18,655 bases of DNA from Methanosarcina baikalica (GCF_031461075.1 NZ_JAVKPK010000068.1:1-18655), one strand, 5' to 3'; shown: positions 6,463 through 13,814, counted from the stretch's first letter. The notes: generated by a model not told the origin, from the sequence alone. Numbers and translations are program-made.

Positions 6463-7233
6463 TTACTTCCAGGCTTTAAGTTTTAAACTCTCGGCAGGCA
6501 GCTCACTATAATGCCTTTTGCTGATATCAAGATCTTCACTCAAAATTTCAACTGAAAATCCGGCTTCATTTAAAAGCCTGAGATACTCTTCTTTAAGCAA
6601 GGCACCTGCAAGGCAGCTTGTCAACAGGTCTTTGTTATTCTTTAAATGTCCAGGAAGCTCGGCCAGAAGAACCATATCCGAAATATACATTGCACCGCCT
6701 GATTTCAAAACCCTGAAGGCTTCCTTGAAAACCTTTTCTTTGTCTGGAGCAAGGTTAATTACGCAATTACTGATAATAACATCCACTGATCCGCTCTCAA
6801 CCGGAAGAGCTTCGATATCCCCCAGACGAAACTCGACATTTGAATAACCATACTTCAGGGCATTGGCCTGTGCCTTTTCAATCATAGCCTGGGTCATATC
6901 AACTCCTATAACCTTCCCTGAGTTTCCTACCTGCTTTGCTGCAAGAAAACAATCAAATCCTGCACCTGAACCGAGGTCTAGGACATTGTAGCTTGGTTTT
7001 AATTCTGCAAAAGCTGTTGGGTTCCCACAGCCAAGGCCCAGATTCGCATCCGGAACAGCCTTGATGTCATTCTTAGAATAGCCAATAGATTTTGATAGAT
7101 CTGTCGCACTTGAATCTCCGCAGCATCCACTAGAGCAACAAGAACCGCCTGCAATTGCAATTTTCCCGTATGTCTCTTTAATTGCTTCTTTTTTTTCATT
7201 TGCATCCACTGTTTTACCTTCTCTTTTACTCAT
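6463..7233 (-). CDS. arsM: Arsenite S-adenosylmethionine methyltransferase
   Basis: A 256-residue class I SAM methyltransferase of the ArsM type, which methylates As(III) in the cytoplasm. The SAM-binding motif VLDLGSGAGFDCF is at 84-96 and the acidic residue closing strand 2 is in IGVDMTQAM (109-117). The three conserved arsenic-binding cysteines are C69 (GLGCGNP), C157 (ISNCVINLAPDK) and C207 (TSCLAGAL). An extra N-terminal cluster, SCCSSGCCGDS (31-41), could also bind metalloid. ATG 7233 is used here; GTG 7209 (codon 9) has a better Shine-Dalgarno (AGAAGGT) and may be the real start. It is separated from the ArsR/permease block by about 1.9 kb and faces it. Product species and electron donor cannot be seen. 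Confidence 0.95.
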   Translation of the reverse strand: MSKREGKTVDANEKKEAIKETYGKIAIAGGSCCSSGCCGDSSATDLSKSIGYSKNDIKAVPDANLGLGCGNPTAFAELKPSYNVLDLGSGAGFDCFLAAKQVGNSGKVIGVDMTQAMIEKAQANALKYGYSNVEFRLGDIEALPVESGSVDVIISNCVINLAPDKEKVFKEAFRVLKSGGAMYISDMVLLAELPGHLKNNKDLLTSCLAGALLKEEYLRLLNEAGFSVEILSEDLDISKRHYSELPAESLKLKAWK

Positions 7234-7351
7234 TAGATTTTCACTCGCCTTTAATACTCCACTCTATTTTTCGAGCTGATCCCAAAACTTAAAATTGCTC
7301 CTCTGAATAATCAATCGAGTTTCTGATCATAGAAAATAGTTCTGAACCTTT

Positions 7352-7375
7352 AAGGTACACCGTTAACTGTACCTT
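7352..7375 (-). promoter_or_regulatory. Perfect hairpin enclosing the beta-helix gene stop codon
   Basis: AAGGTACA (7352-7359) and TGTACCTT (7368-7375) form a perfect 8-bp stem with an 8-nt loop. The TAA stop of the minus-strand beta-helix gene (complement of 7363-7365) lies in the loop. No long T-run follows in either direction. It may stabilise the 3' end or limit read-through into arsM, 119 bp downstream. The design parallels the hairpin at 4115-4134. Confidence 0.5.
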
Positions 7376-8829
7376 CCTATGTTGATCTGGTGTCCACCTT
7401 CCCCGAGCTCTTTTGAAGAATCCGGTGATGTATATCCGGCCCCAATACAAGGAGAATTTGATTTCAGGTGATAATCATGTTTACTCTGGTTTACAAAGAG
7501 AGGGTTTACATAAAGGTCGGTGGTCGAGTTCGCATTTTTATAATTTCCACCCACATTATTATAAAGGCAATTATTTTCCAGCACAAAAGTATGTGTTGAA
7601 GGGAGATAATTGATTACTGCATATCCTGTCTCATTAGAGTCTTTTGGGCGTTTCTGGGTATCAACGATTATGTTGTTGCAGACAATCGTTTTGTATCCTG
7701 TACCTCGAGGTGAAAGATCAATAGAATTATCCAAGCCTGTAGAGGAAGGAGGATACATGTGGATAACGGCTGCATGATATATACCGTCAAATACATTATT
7801 CTCAATGATGGAATCAAATCCGCTGGTTACGATACCTCCTACCCAATCGATACTTGGGTTCGTACCGGTGCTGTAGAAGATATTGTGGTGAATATATACG
7901 TTCTGTGCCTCTTCCTTAGAGTAAGAATGACCATAACCTATCAGCCATATTCCGGGACCATAAGTATTATGGATGGTATTATTATACACTTCTATATCAT
8001 TCATTACGCTTGTTGTTTTCTGAATCTGGATTCCAGGCCCTCCTGCACTCCAGTCATAAAAGGAATCGATCACATTATCATGGAATTTTATGTGGTTTGA
8101 GTTCCATATACGAAGCCCGCTGTTAGTCCTGCAGGTTATTGTGTTGTTCCAGGCCTCTACATTCTGGCAATCAATGGCATAAAGACCATCGTGTCCTAAT
8201 TTATACACTTTATTATTGTAAAACTGAATATTGGAACTTTTCTCTACTCGTAATCCATCTCCGTGCCCGTCATGCATGTACATATCATGAACCTGAATGT
8301 CTTCGGAATTGAGGAAATAGATCATATTGTAGTATCCTTCCCCTCTTTTTTCGTCCTCGTTCTTATCATGATTTCCGTTAATTTCAAATCCTTTTATAGT
8401 GACTCCATAGATTCCTGCACTGTCCAGCTGCGTTATTAGGGGCTTACTGCTCGGCCAGTCTGCATTGTCTTCAAGTTCAATTACGGCTGTAGGATCTCCT
8501 TCAAGGACTGTATCGTTTCCGATGAAAATAGTATCAGAGATAACGTACGTATGTGGGCCTTTCAAATGAACGGTTGAAAACTGTGGATTTTCTGCAACCT
8601 CTGCAAGAGCTTGATTTATCTCTACCTGATCATCATTTCCATCACAGGTGAAGTTTCCACTTCCATCACCAGCTACATACACAGTCTTATTTGACGGTAT
8701 AAGGGAAGAGTTGGACTGTATAATATGAAAAATATTTATTCCCAATGCAATCAAGAAAATGACAATTACAATGGAAACTCCTATTTTTTTCCTGTTTTGC
8801 CGTACGTACCTAAGATATTTTTCATTCAT
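7363..8829 (-). CDS. Membrane-anchored right-handed parallel beta-helix protein
   Basis: A 488-residue protein with a basic N-terminus (YVRQNRKK) and one hydrophobic segment at about 17-37, which would anchor it with the rest outside. After a short linker comes VYVAGDGSGNFTCDGNDDQV (about 50-69), the usual opening of Methanosarcina surface beta-helix proteins (pectate-lyase-like fold). The body shows the repeating strand-turn pattern with stacked Asn residues, as in VHDMYMHDGHGDGLRVEKSS, IQFYNNKVYKLGHDGLYAID and VEAWNNTITCRTNSGLRIWN. Many predicted N-glycosylation sequons fit an exported protein. A catalytic role cannot be assigned; it may be structural or glycan-binding. Upstream purines (AAGGGAT) serve as RBS. 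Its stop codon sits inside a hairpin. Confidence 0.85.
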   Translation of the reverse strand: MNEKYLRYVRQNRKKIGVSIVIVIFLIALGINIFHIIQSNSSLIPSNKTVYVAGDGSGNFTCDGNDDQVEINQALAEVAENPQFSTVHLKGPHTYVISDTIFIGNDTVLEGDPTAVIELEDNADWPSSKPLITQLDSAGIYGVTIKGFEINGNHDKNEDEKRGEGYYNMIYFLNSEDIQVHDMYMHDGHGDGLRVEKSSNIQFYNNKVYKLGHDGLYAIDCQNVEAWNNTITCRTNSGLRIWNSNHIKFHDNVIDSFYDWSAGGPGIQIQKTTSVMNDIEVYNNTIHNTYGPGIWLIGYGHSYSKEEAQNVYIHHNIFYSTGTNPSIDWVGGIVTSGFDSIIENNVFDGIYHAAVIHMYPPSSTGLDNSIDLSPRGTGYKTIVCNNIIVDTQKRPKDSNETGYAVINYLPSTHTFVLENNCLYNNVGGNYKNANSTTDLYVNPLFVNQSKHDYHLKSNSPCIGAGYTSPDSSKELGEGGHQINIGRYS

Positions 8830-8960
8830 TTTATCCCTTACTTTTAATTATAACTCTCAATCTTAGAAACGATCTTGAGAATGAATAATTGATCAAATAT
8901 AAAAAAATGAGCATATCCTTTGTACTTTAAAAATATTTCTGTATTTATACTCTTTTTAAC

Positions 8961-9630
8961 CTACCTAATTTTTCTGCGTTTCTCTAAGTCCCTGCTAGAT
9001 GAAACCAATCCAGATCTTCAGGCCTCCAGACTTTCTCAGTTATATTTCGAATTATGGATAACCGACACATCCGGGTTTAAGGAAAGGATATCTTTTCTCA
9101 TTTCTCGGCATCGACATCAACTGCATGTGCAATGTCAACTTTGTTTAGGATTACAAGTTCCGCAGTCTTGAATATCATGGGATGCTTGAAGACAATATCG
9201 TTTACCTCTATCATGCTCACGCTTACATCCCTCAACGACTCTCCCAGATTGAAGTCCACAGTGCAGATAAAGTTGCCTACGTTTTCAATTATCAGGAGAT
9301 AGGTATTTCAAGATAGGCATCAGTCGAAGTATTTTCCACCGGTTTTGCATCCATATAGCACTCTTTTCCCGTATTTACAGGAATTGTAGGTACTCCGAGT
9401 TTCCTGAAACGAGAAGCATCCATTTCTGCAATCGCGTCCCCTACAATAACAGCTATTTCGGTCATAGCTATTTTGTACTTGTCTTTGAGATGCCTTATCG
9501 TCTCCTCAACAAAGTGGTTTTCCCTTAACCGATTGCTCCCATAACATTGACTGAGAAAACCTGCTGCTCTTCAAGTTTCTTTTTGTTTTCTTCTTTCTCT
9601 CTTTCCAGTTGTCGTTTTTGTAGTGTACCG
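8961..9630 (-). pseudogene. hypB: Decayed hydrogenase nickel incorporation GTPase HypB
   Basis: Reading the minus strand in pieces reconstructs HypB, the GTPase that delivers nickel to NiFe-hydrogenase. In order: LEREKEENKKKLEEQQVFSV and NVMGAIG; a TAA (complement of 9525-9527) inside the P-loop where GAIGxGKTT is expected; a frameshift near 9510; VEETIRHLKDKYKIA; SRFRKLGVPTIPVNTGKECY; a frameshift near 9305; LLIIENVGNFICTVDFNLGE; MIFKTAELVILNKVDIAHAV; a further shift after DVDAEK; then MRKDILSLNPDVSVIHNSKY and more stops. The usual His after the conserved Cys (CHLDA) is Tyr (KECYMDA). No hypA or hydrogenase gene is nearby. The product cannot be functional; an intact copy elsewhere is possible. 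The ends are approximate. Confidence 0.88.
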
Positions 9631-9830
9631 ATGTCTGAAGAATTTACTTAAGTATATAGCCTCCCTCTTTATTTTTAATCATCATCTCTTCTTGAACCAA
9701 ATATTTTCAAAAGATGTCTCAACATATTGTAAATTTCTTAAAATTGGAGTTTTTCCTTGGGAATATTAAAGGCATCAATCTTAATTCTCTTAAAAATGTA
9801 ACGTAGTTTTCACAGGAATAGTATCTTCTA

Positions 9831-10184
9831 TCAGCACTTTAGTTTCTGTATATTTCTTGGAGAAAAGCTATTACTTGCCGGGCTCAGAGCGTTTATTTCA
9901 TTCACAGTCTCGTTCAAAGAAAGCATAAAATCAGCCTTTATCCTGAAAATAAGCTCTTCCGGCTGAACACAGCAAAAAATAGTTGGTTCGCCTTCAATTA
10001 TTCGCACATACCCCTTTTTCTCCATCCCTCTGAGGGTTCCGTAGATTTTGGCTCTCGGAACTCCGGCATTTTCAGCAATCTCACTGGCTCTCGCCTGCTT
10101 AAGGTAGACAAGCGCTGAGTATATCTTGGCTTCATTGCCGGTAAAACCCAATTTCTGAAGGTTTTGTATAAGCTTAAGAGTCAT
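9831..10184 (-). CDS. TrmB-family winged-helix regulator, short form
   Basis: A 117-residue DNA-binding protein matching the N-terminal domain of TrmB-family archaeal regulators. LQKLGFTGNEAKIYSALVYL (9-28) is the family's typical opening. The helix-turn-helix is about 33-58 (ASEIAENAGVPRAKIYGTLR and following). The long C-terminal sugar-binding domain of classical TrmB is absent. The last dozen codons may have been altered: the +1 frame continues as KKYTETKVLIEDTIPVKTTL before stopping about 30 nt later, so a recent frameshift near the end is possible. A strong Shine-Dalgarno (GGGAGGAAG) supports ATG 10184. It is 30 bp downstream of a MarR gene on the same strand, so they are likely co-transcribed. 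Targets are unknown. Confidence 0.82.
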   Translation of the reverse strand: MTLKLIQNLQKLGFTGNEAKIYSALVYLKQARASEIAENAGVPRAKIYGTLRGMEKKGYVRIIEGEPTIFCCVQPEELIFRIKADFMLSLNETVNEINALSPASNSFSPRNIQKLKC

Positions 10185-10214
10185 TTCAACTTCCTCCCGT
10201 CACTCCCATATTTT

Positions 10215-10676
10215 TTATATAAATTTAGTCTGTCGAGCTGCAGTCTTTCTTAAAATTCTCACCATTATCTCGAGGCTCTGTACATAATCCTCGACATCTT
10301 TCTCATCTACAAACTCAAAGAGTTCATCGGTGATTTCATTCGTATAATTGTAACAGTCTAACCCCTTATCTGTCAGGGAAACAAGTACTTTCCTTCTGTC
10401 TTCAGGATCAGTTTTCCGAAACACCATTCCTTTTTTCTCCAGATCATCAACCATCCGTGTGAGGCTACTTTTTTCCATCCCTGTGTACTTCCCTATAGTT
10501 GAGGGCATGATTTCACCTTCCATGCCTATGATCTTGATTACCATGGGCTGATTCTTGCTCAGATTCTTAAATTTGCTAATAATTTTCTTCTGAAAAGTCT
10601 GTTCAAAAATCAAGTTATCAAGAGCATCTCTTTCCATCATCAGAAGAATTATCTTCTTCAGCGTTGCTTCATCCAT
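10215..10676 (-). CDS. MarR-family transcriptional regulator
   Basis: A 153-residue winged-helix protein of normal MarR length. The HTH spans about 56-80 (MPSTIGKYTGMEKSSLTRMV followed by DDLEKKG) and the wing is MVFRKTDPEDRRKVLVSLTD (84-103), with the DxRxxxV motif typical of the family. Terminal helices would form the dimer interface. MarR proteins usually repress their own operon and a neighbouring efflux or metabolic gene until an aromatic or oxidant ligand binds. Here only a TrmB-type regulator follows, with no transporter. A perfect 12-bp palindrome in the upstream region (10803-10829) is a candidate operator. Confidence 0.9.
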   Translation of the reverse strand: MDEATLKKIILLMMERDALDNLIFEQTFQKKIISKFKNLSKNQPMVIKIIGMEGEIMPSTIGKYTGMEKSSLTRMVDDLEKKGMVFRKTDPEDRRKVLVSLTDKGLDCYNYTNEITDELFEFVDEKDVEDYVQSLEIMVRILRKTAARQTKFI

Positions 10677-10830
10677 CTTTGTTCACTATCCTCTTTTATG
10701 CCGGATTTTGCCGGATCAGGGCCTGTTTTCAAGGTCAATAATTTTTGGAAAAATATGAATTATGACATAATATTGATTTTTCAATAATATGTAATTGTAT
10801 AATTGATTTATCAACCATTGATAAATCAAC
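10677..10830 (-). promoter_or_regulatory. MarR upstream region with inverted repeats
   Basis: TTGATTTATCAA (10803-10814) and TTGATAAATCAA (10818-10829) are perfect 12-bp inverted repeats separated by CCA. A second, imperfect repeat, TATTGA (10771-10776) and TCAATA (10781-10786), lies between it and the gene. The sequence is very AT-rich. Binding by the adjacent MarR protein is inferred from position and dyad symmetry, the usual form of MarR operators. Confidence 0.5.
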
Positions 10831-11421
10831 AATATGATTCTACTTAAATTTTGCTGTGTGAATTTACACGAAAATTAACAATGTATAGAAAACTTAGAGT
10901 TTTAATTTCTGTCAAATACCCCGCAGCCTCTCCGGTGATGAAAACTTCACTTTATCCGTCGTTAATTGAAGCTTTGCCAAAATCAACAAAAGGACGTTAA
11001 AAACAAAAACTGGCTTGTAAATACCCATTTGTCCAAAAAAAATCATGTTTACTGCCTTTAAAATTGCCCTCTGGCAAAAACCGTTCTCATTGGAGCAAAT
11101 TGAGCTTTTTATCAAAATTCAGACTAATAGGGTTTTTGTAAGTTCTTTAATAGCCTGGATTTCCGTACACGGGTTGTTTTATTCATATCGCTTTTGTCTA
11201 ATTACTGAAAAAGGTGAAATTATAATTTTCATTTCAGAAGACATGTACTTGATAGGCATTAATAATAAGCCTAGAAAAACGATAAGAGATACCCCGTTAA
11301 AGATCGAAAAATTAAAAGATTATTACGCCTTCTAAATCCATAAAAAGCACGAATCAAGCAATTTTTGCCTCAATACTAGGACTTATCTCATTTTATATGT
11401 CTTTTTTATAGGTAAACCAGT
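10831..11421. other. AT-rich spacer with one doubtful ORF
   Basis: The only open frame of note is 96 codons on the plus strand at 11045-11335. Its C-terminal half (FCLITEKGEIIIFISEDMYL then IGINNKPRKT) looks somewhat like folded protein, but there is no Shine-Dalgarno and the N-terminal half is not convincing. It may be a remnant. I recognise nothing else here. Confidence 0.25.
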
Positions 11422-11694
11422 ATGAAAAAGAGAGTAATCTTCACTATTTCACTTCTAGTTTCAATATTATTAGCATTCTTTCTAATCTCCGGGTGTATTG
11501 CAGATACAGCGATAAAGAAAGACCTGAAGTCAGATATCTTTCTCTTCGGAATCACACTTCTTGAACTGGGTATGATCTCAAAGAATACAGAAAAAGATGC
11601 AAAGATGAAGTTGCATTTCTTATTACTGGTCGGATTCCTTATCGTCGCCCACATCGCGATGATTTTCGGCATGCTAAACATTTTAATTCCCTAA
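11422..11694 (+). CDS. Small lipoprotein-like membrane protein, unknown function
   Basis: A 90-residue protein I do not recognise. It begins MKKR followed by a hydrophobic stretch ending FLISGC, so C25 resembles a lipobox cysteine after a signal peptide. A polar middle (about 50-64) and a second hydrophobic segment at about 67-88 (LLLVGFLIVAHIAMIFGML) follow. It is therefore either a two-helix membrane protein or a lipoprotein with a C-terminal helix. An AGGT-type Shine-Dalgarno lies about 8 nt before ATG 11422. No operon partner is evident. Confidence 0.6.
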   Translation: MKKRVIFTISLLVSILLAFFLISGCIADTAIKKDLKSDIFLFGITLLELGMISKNTEKDAKMKLHFLLLVGFLIVAHIAMIFGMLNILIP

Positions 11695-11862
11695 ATCCCG
11701 AAGATACTTAAGCCAGAGAAAAATGGGTAGTGAAGATTTATTCAGGCAGATTTTACCTCAAAAATAGATCCAAGTATTTAGCAGGCATTATTATAAATTG
11801 TCTAACAAAAGAGCTGTAAAACAGGTGAAGTGAATTAAATAGTGAATTAAAGAGGTATAATC

Positions 11863-11952
11863 ATGAATGCAAGAAAGTTAAAGCATCGGACATCGACTCA
11901 TCCCTGGGTTTCGCATGCCATAGAATCATTCTTTTCCCGTTATTGTTGTTGA
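11863..11952 (+). CDS. Possible 29-residue small protein
   Basis: A short ORF, MNARKLKHRTSTHPWVSHAI then ESFFSRYCC, preceded at 6 nt by AGAGGT, one of the better Shine-Dalgarno sequences in this gene-poor zone. It is basic at the N-terminus and ends in two cysteines. It could be a genuine small protein, or the intact head of a gene whose remainder has been lost, since AT-rich non-coding sequence follows. I recognise no family. Confidence 0.3.
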   Translation: MNARKLKHRTSTHPWVSHAIESFFSRYCC

Positions 11953-12200
11953 GATAGCTCATTTAGCTAAACCTCCTTTTTCCTTTTTCTTATGGATTTT
12001 ATTGCTGTCAATATATTTTTCAAGTTTTTCAAAGAAAATATGTCGTAATGGCAAAAACGAAATAAGTTTGAAGTTTTTATTAATATTATTCTGCAAATTA
12101 ATAACACTTATTTTCCTGATATTTAAGCAAAAATTTAAATTTTATAATAGCTGTTTTTGCAAAAATCAAATTGAGACTAAAGAATTAAAGAATTGATTAA
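11953..12200. other. AT-rich spacer before IS remnant
   Basis: It contains a 64-codon low-complexity Lys/Phe/Ile-rich open frame without an RBS that I do not regard as a gene. It ends in the TAA that borders the IS5-type element. Confidence 0.4.
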
Positions 12201-12423
12201 AAGCCTATCCGAAAAGTCCTGCTGCTCTGAATGTAGTCCATAAGCATGCGAAATGTAGTATAGCAATGTAATTCTCAATCTTCTTTTCCCATCTAATAAG
12301 CAATCTTCTGAATCTATTCAGCCAAGAATATGTCCTTTCTATAACCTACCTTCTTACCCTATTCTTTTTTGTTACTACTACAAGTATCATAAATTGCAGT
12401 TATTCTACTTTTCGGATAGGCTC
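12201..12423 (-). mobile_element. Internally deleted IS5-type element, both ends present
   Basis: A 223-bp remnant bounded by AAGCCTATCCGAAAAGT (12201-12217) and ACTTTTCGGATAGGCTC (12407-12423), inverted repeats differing only at the outermost base. TAA lies on each side (12198-12200, 12424-12426), fitting a 3-bp duplication. Read on the minus strand, the interior keeps only the transposase C-terminus: IERTYSWLNRFRRLLIRWEK then KIENYIAILHFACLWTTFRA and AGLFG before TAG (complement of 12205-12207). ERTYSWLNRFRR carries the Glu of the DDE triad and the Y-R-E signature of IS5-like transposases. The rest of the gene is missing and a stop precedes the remaining frame, so it can move only in trans. 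Confidence 0.85.
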
Positions 12424-12735
12424 TAAGTTCTCAATGTTAATAAAAATAAAGAATTACTAGATCTGGTGATCATCTTCTAACAAACTTTTTGGTTGAATTC
12501 TTTTTTATATAATCTTTTACATAATACTCGGTGGGGAGGAACAACTGAATTTGAGAAATTAGTGGATACCTGAATCTGGGGATGAACTCATTAATTAGCT
12601 CAAGCCAGATTGAGGAGTCTACATAAGGTATATGGTGAGGTCGTGTAGGTTCATGAGCTTCCTGGAGTAAACCAAAACCTTATGTCAGCAAAGAATTCCA
12701 CGGCAAATAAAACAAAAATATGGGGGAAATATTAA
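12424..12735 (+). other. Upstream region of the DUF2795-like gene
   Basis: No ORF. A G-rich GGTGGGGAGGA lies at 12530-12540. At 12599-12621 there is one copy of a 23-bp repeat whose partner, with three differences, lies at 12988-13010 beyond the small gene. TATA-like AT tracts occur at about 12500-12520. The function of the repeat pair is unknown. Confidence 0.4.
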
Positions 12736-12942
12736 ATGCAACAACCAAGTTCTACTGAAAATGTGCAGAACGTTTGTGGAAATATGAAATTTCCTGCAAC
12801 GAAGAAACAAATTCTAGAAGAAGCTAGAAAAAGCAACATGAGCAGTGATGTAATAAATGCTCTTGAGAGTTGTCCAGACAGGCAATACAACAGCTGTGAC
12901 GATGTAATGCAGCAATGCAAAGGCAAAATGATGAATCGGTAA
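12736..12942 (+). CDS. DUF2795-like small Cys-containing protein
   Basis: A 68-residue protein resembling the DUF2795 domain: FPATKKQILEEARKSNMSSD then VINALESCPDRQYNSCDDVM. The family pattern is a Phe-Pro start, a helix, and a LPDR-Y-S-DV ending. Unlike usual members it has four cysteines, C14 (VCGNMKF), C46 (ESCPDR), C54 (NSCDDV) and C61 (QQCKGK), which suggests metal binding or a redox role. Function is unknown. The start ATG 12736 follows GGGGGAAATATTAA. It lies alone between two copies of a 23-bp repeat, in a zone of IS remnants, suggesting acquired DNA. Confidence 0.72.
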   Translation: MQQPSSTENVQNVCGNMKFPATKKQILEEARKSNMSSDVINALESCPDRQYNSCDDVMQQCKGKMMNR

Positions 12943-13012
12943 AGCAAAATAATACCTGGACCCCAAGAGACAATTTATCAAGAGAAATTCAAGCCAGATT
13001 GAAAAGTCTATT

Positions 13013-13103
13013 GGCTCATTCCAAAACCAATTTTATTTCATATCAATAAGAGTTTCAGAATTACCCTGTTGTCGGAAGCTCTATTGGCCATTCGGAATGA
13101 GCC
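13013..13103. repeat. Inverted repeat pair, possible small element
   Basis: GGCTCATTCC (13013-13022) and GGAATGAGCC (13094-13103) are perfect 10-bp inverted repeats 71 bp apart. CTATTGG precedes or lies near both ends (13008 and 13081). No clear target duplication is visible, so it may be a minimal or decayed element, or chance. Confidence 0.35.
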
Positions 13104-13187
13104 CATTTTAAACTGTTTCTTCTGTTTTTCTCAATAAACGAGAAACATTGCTATTAACACTAACATGTTAAATATTTTGTTTAATCT

Positions 13188-13411
13188 TTATACATTAAGA
13201 TTATTCATCTTGATCTCATTATTTTCTTTAAGGACACTTTTCCACTGCTGATCCTTTATTATAATATCCTGTATGAAGCCTTTCAGATCTCTCCTCTTTT
13301 TTGCTTCTCTAGCCTAGATAAATAATGAATAAACGGCTGTTCTCCCCTTCTCTCAAAAACCGTAAAATACACATCATTCAATTTTTCGTAATACAGGCGG
13401 GCTAAAGACAA
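13188..13411 (-). pseudogene. Frameshifted gene remnant, family not recognised
   Basis: On the minus strand a protein-like frame reads LSLARLYYEKLNDVYFTVFE then RRGEQPFIHYLSRLEKQKRG before a TGA. Shifting one frame continues as RDLKGFIQDIIIKDQQWKSV then LKENNEIKMNNLNV and a natural TAA (complement of 13188-13190). The charged, helix-like composition contrasts with the AT-rich surroundings, so this looks like the 3' part of a broken gene. It may belong with the ORF at 13566-13814 on the same strand, from which an IS fragment separates it. I cannot name it. Confidence 0.45.
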
Positions 13412-13504
13412 AAATATAATTATAAAATTTAACTAATAAAACATTGAAAAATTGAAAGAAATAATACAAATTGATTTAGGACTAACATAGTTAACTAGAA
13501 CTAA

Positions 13505-13565
13505 GAGCCTATCCGAAAAGTCCTGCTGCTCTGAATGTAATCCATAAGCATGCGAAATGTAGCAT
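13505..13565 (-). mobile_element. Solitary end of the same IS5-type element
   Basis: GAGCCTATCCGAAAAGTCCT and the following bases match the left end of the element at 12201-12423 almost perfectly for about 60 bp. They encode the transposase C-terminus EMLHFACLWITFRAAGLFG on the minus strand. TAA precedes it (13502-13504). No opposite end is found nearby, so this is a truncated copy. Confidence 0.75.
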
Positions 13566-13814
13566 CTCAGCATGGATTACAAAGAAAAAAGGGTTTCTAT
13601 CCAGCATTGTTATTAAAGACATTATATCCAGGTCTTTTGAAACGGTCTTATGTGGTAATCTATAGTGTTCTCGGGAATGCTTACTGTCAAAATAATTAAT
13701 AATCTTTTCATCCTCATTTTTAATGGTAAAGATGGTTATGTCTTTATACAGCGAAGAATCTTGAAGATGAAAATAAAATTCGTTTTTTGGAGTCATTATT
13801 TGTCCTAAGGTCAA
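13509..13814 (-). pseudogene. Chimeric ORF: unknown N-part fused to IS transposase tail
   Basis: A 101-codon open frame. The first 80 or so residues (including NEFYFHLQDSSLYKDITIFT and KNEDEKIINYFDSKHSREHY) match nothing I recognise. The last 19 (EMLHFACLWITFRAAGLFG) are the C-terminus of the IS5-type transposase, using its stop codon. The simplest reading is a host gene interrupted by an IS end, whose 3' part could be the remnant at 13188-13411. No clear RBS is seen. It could still be expressed as a small protein, but there is no evidence for that. Confidence 0.45.

Noticed and set aside
8920..9171. 83-codon plus-strand ORF
   Set aside because: It is antisense to the hypB remnant, whose fragments on the minus strand match a known family.
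12002..12196. 64-codon Lys/Phe/Ile-rich ORF
   Set aside because: Low-complexity AT-rich translation without a ribosome site.
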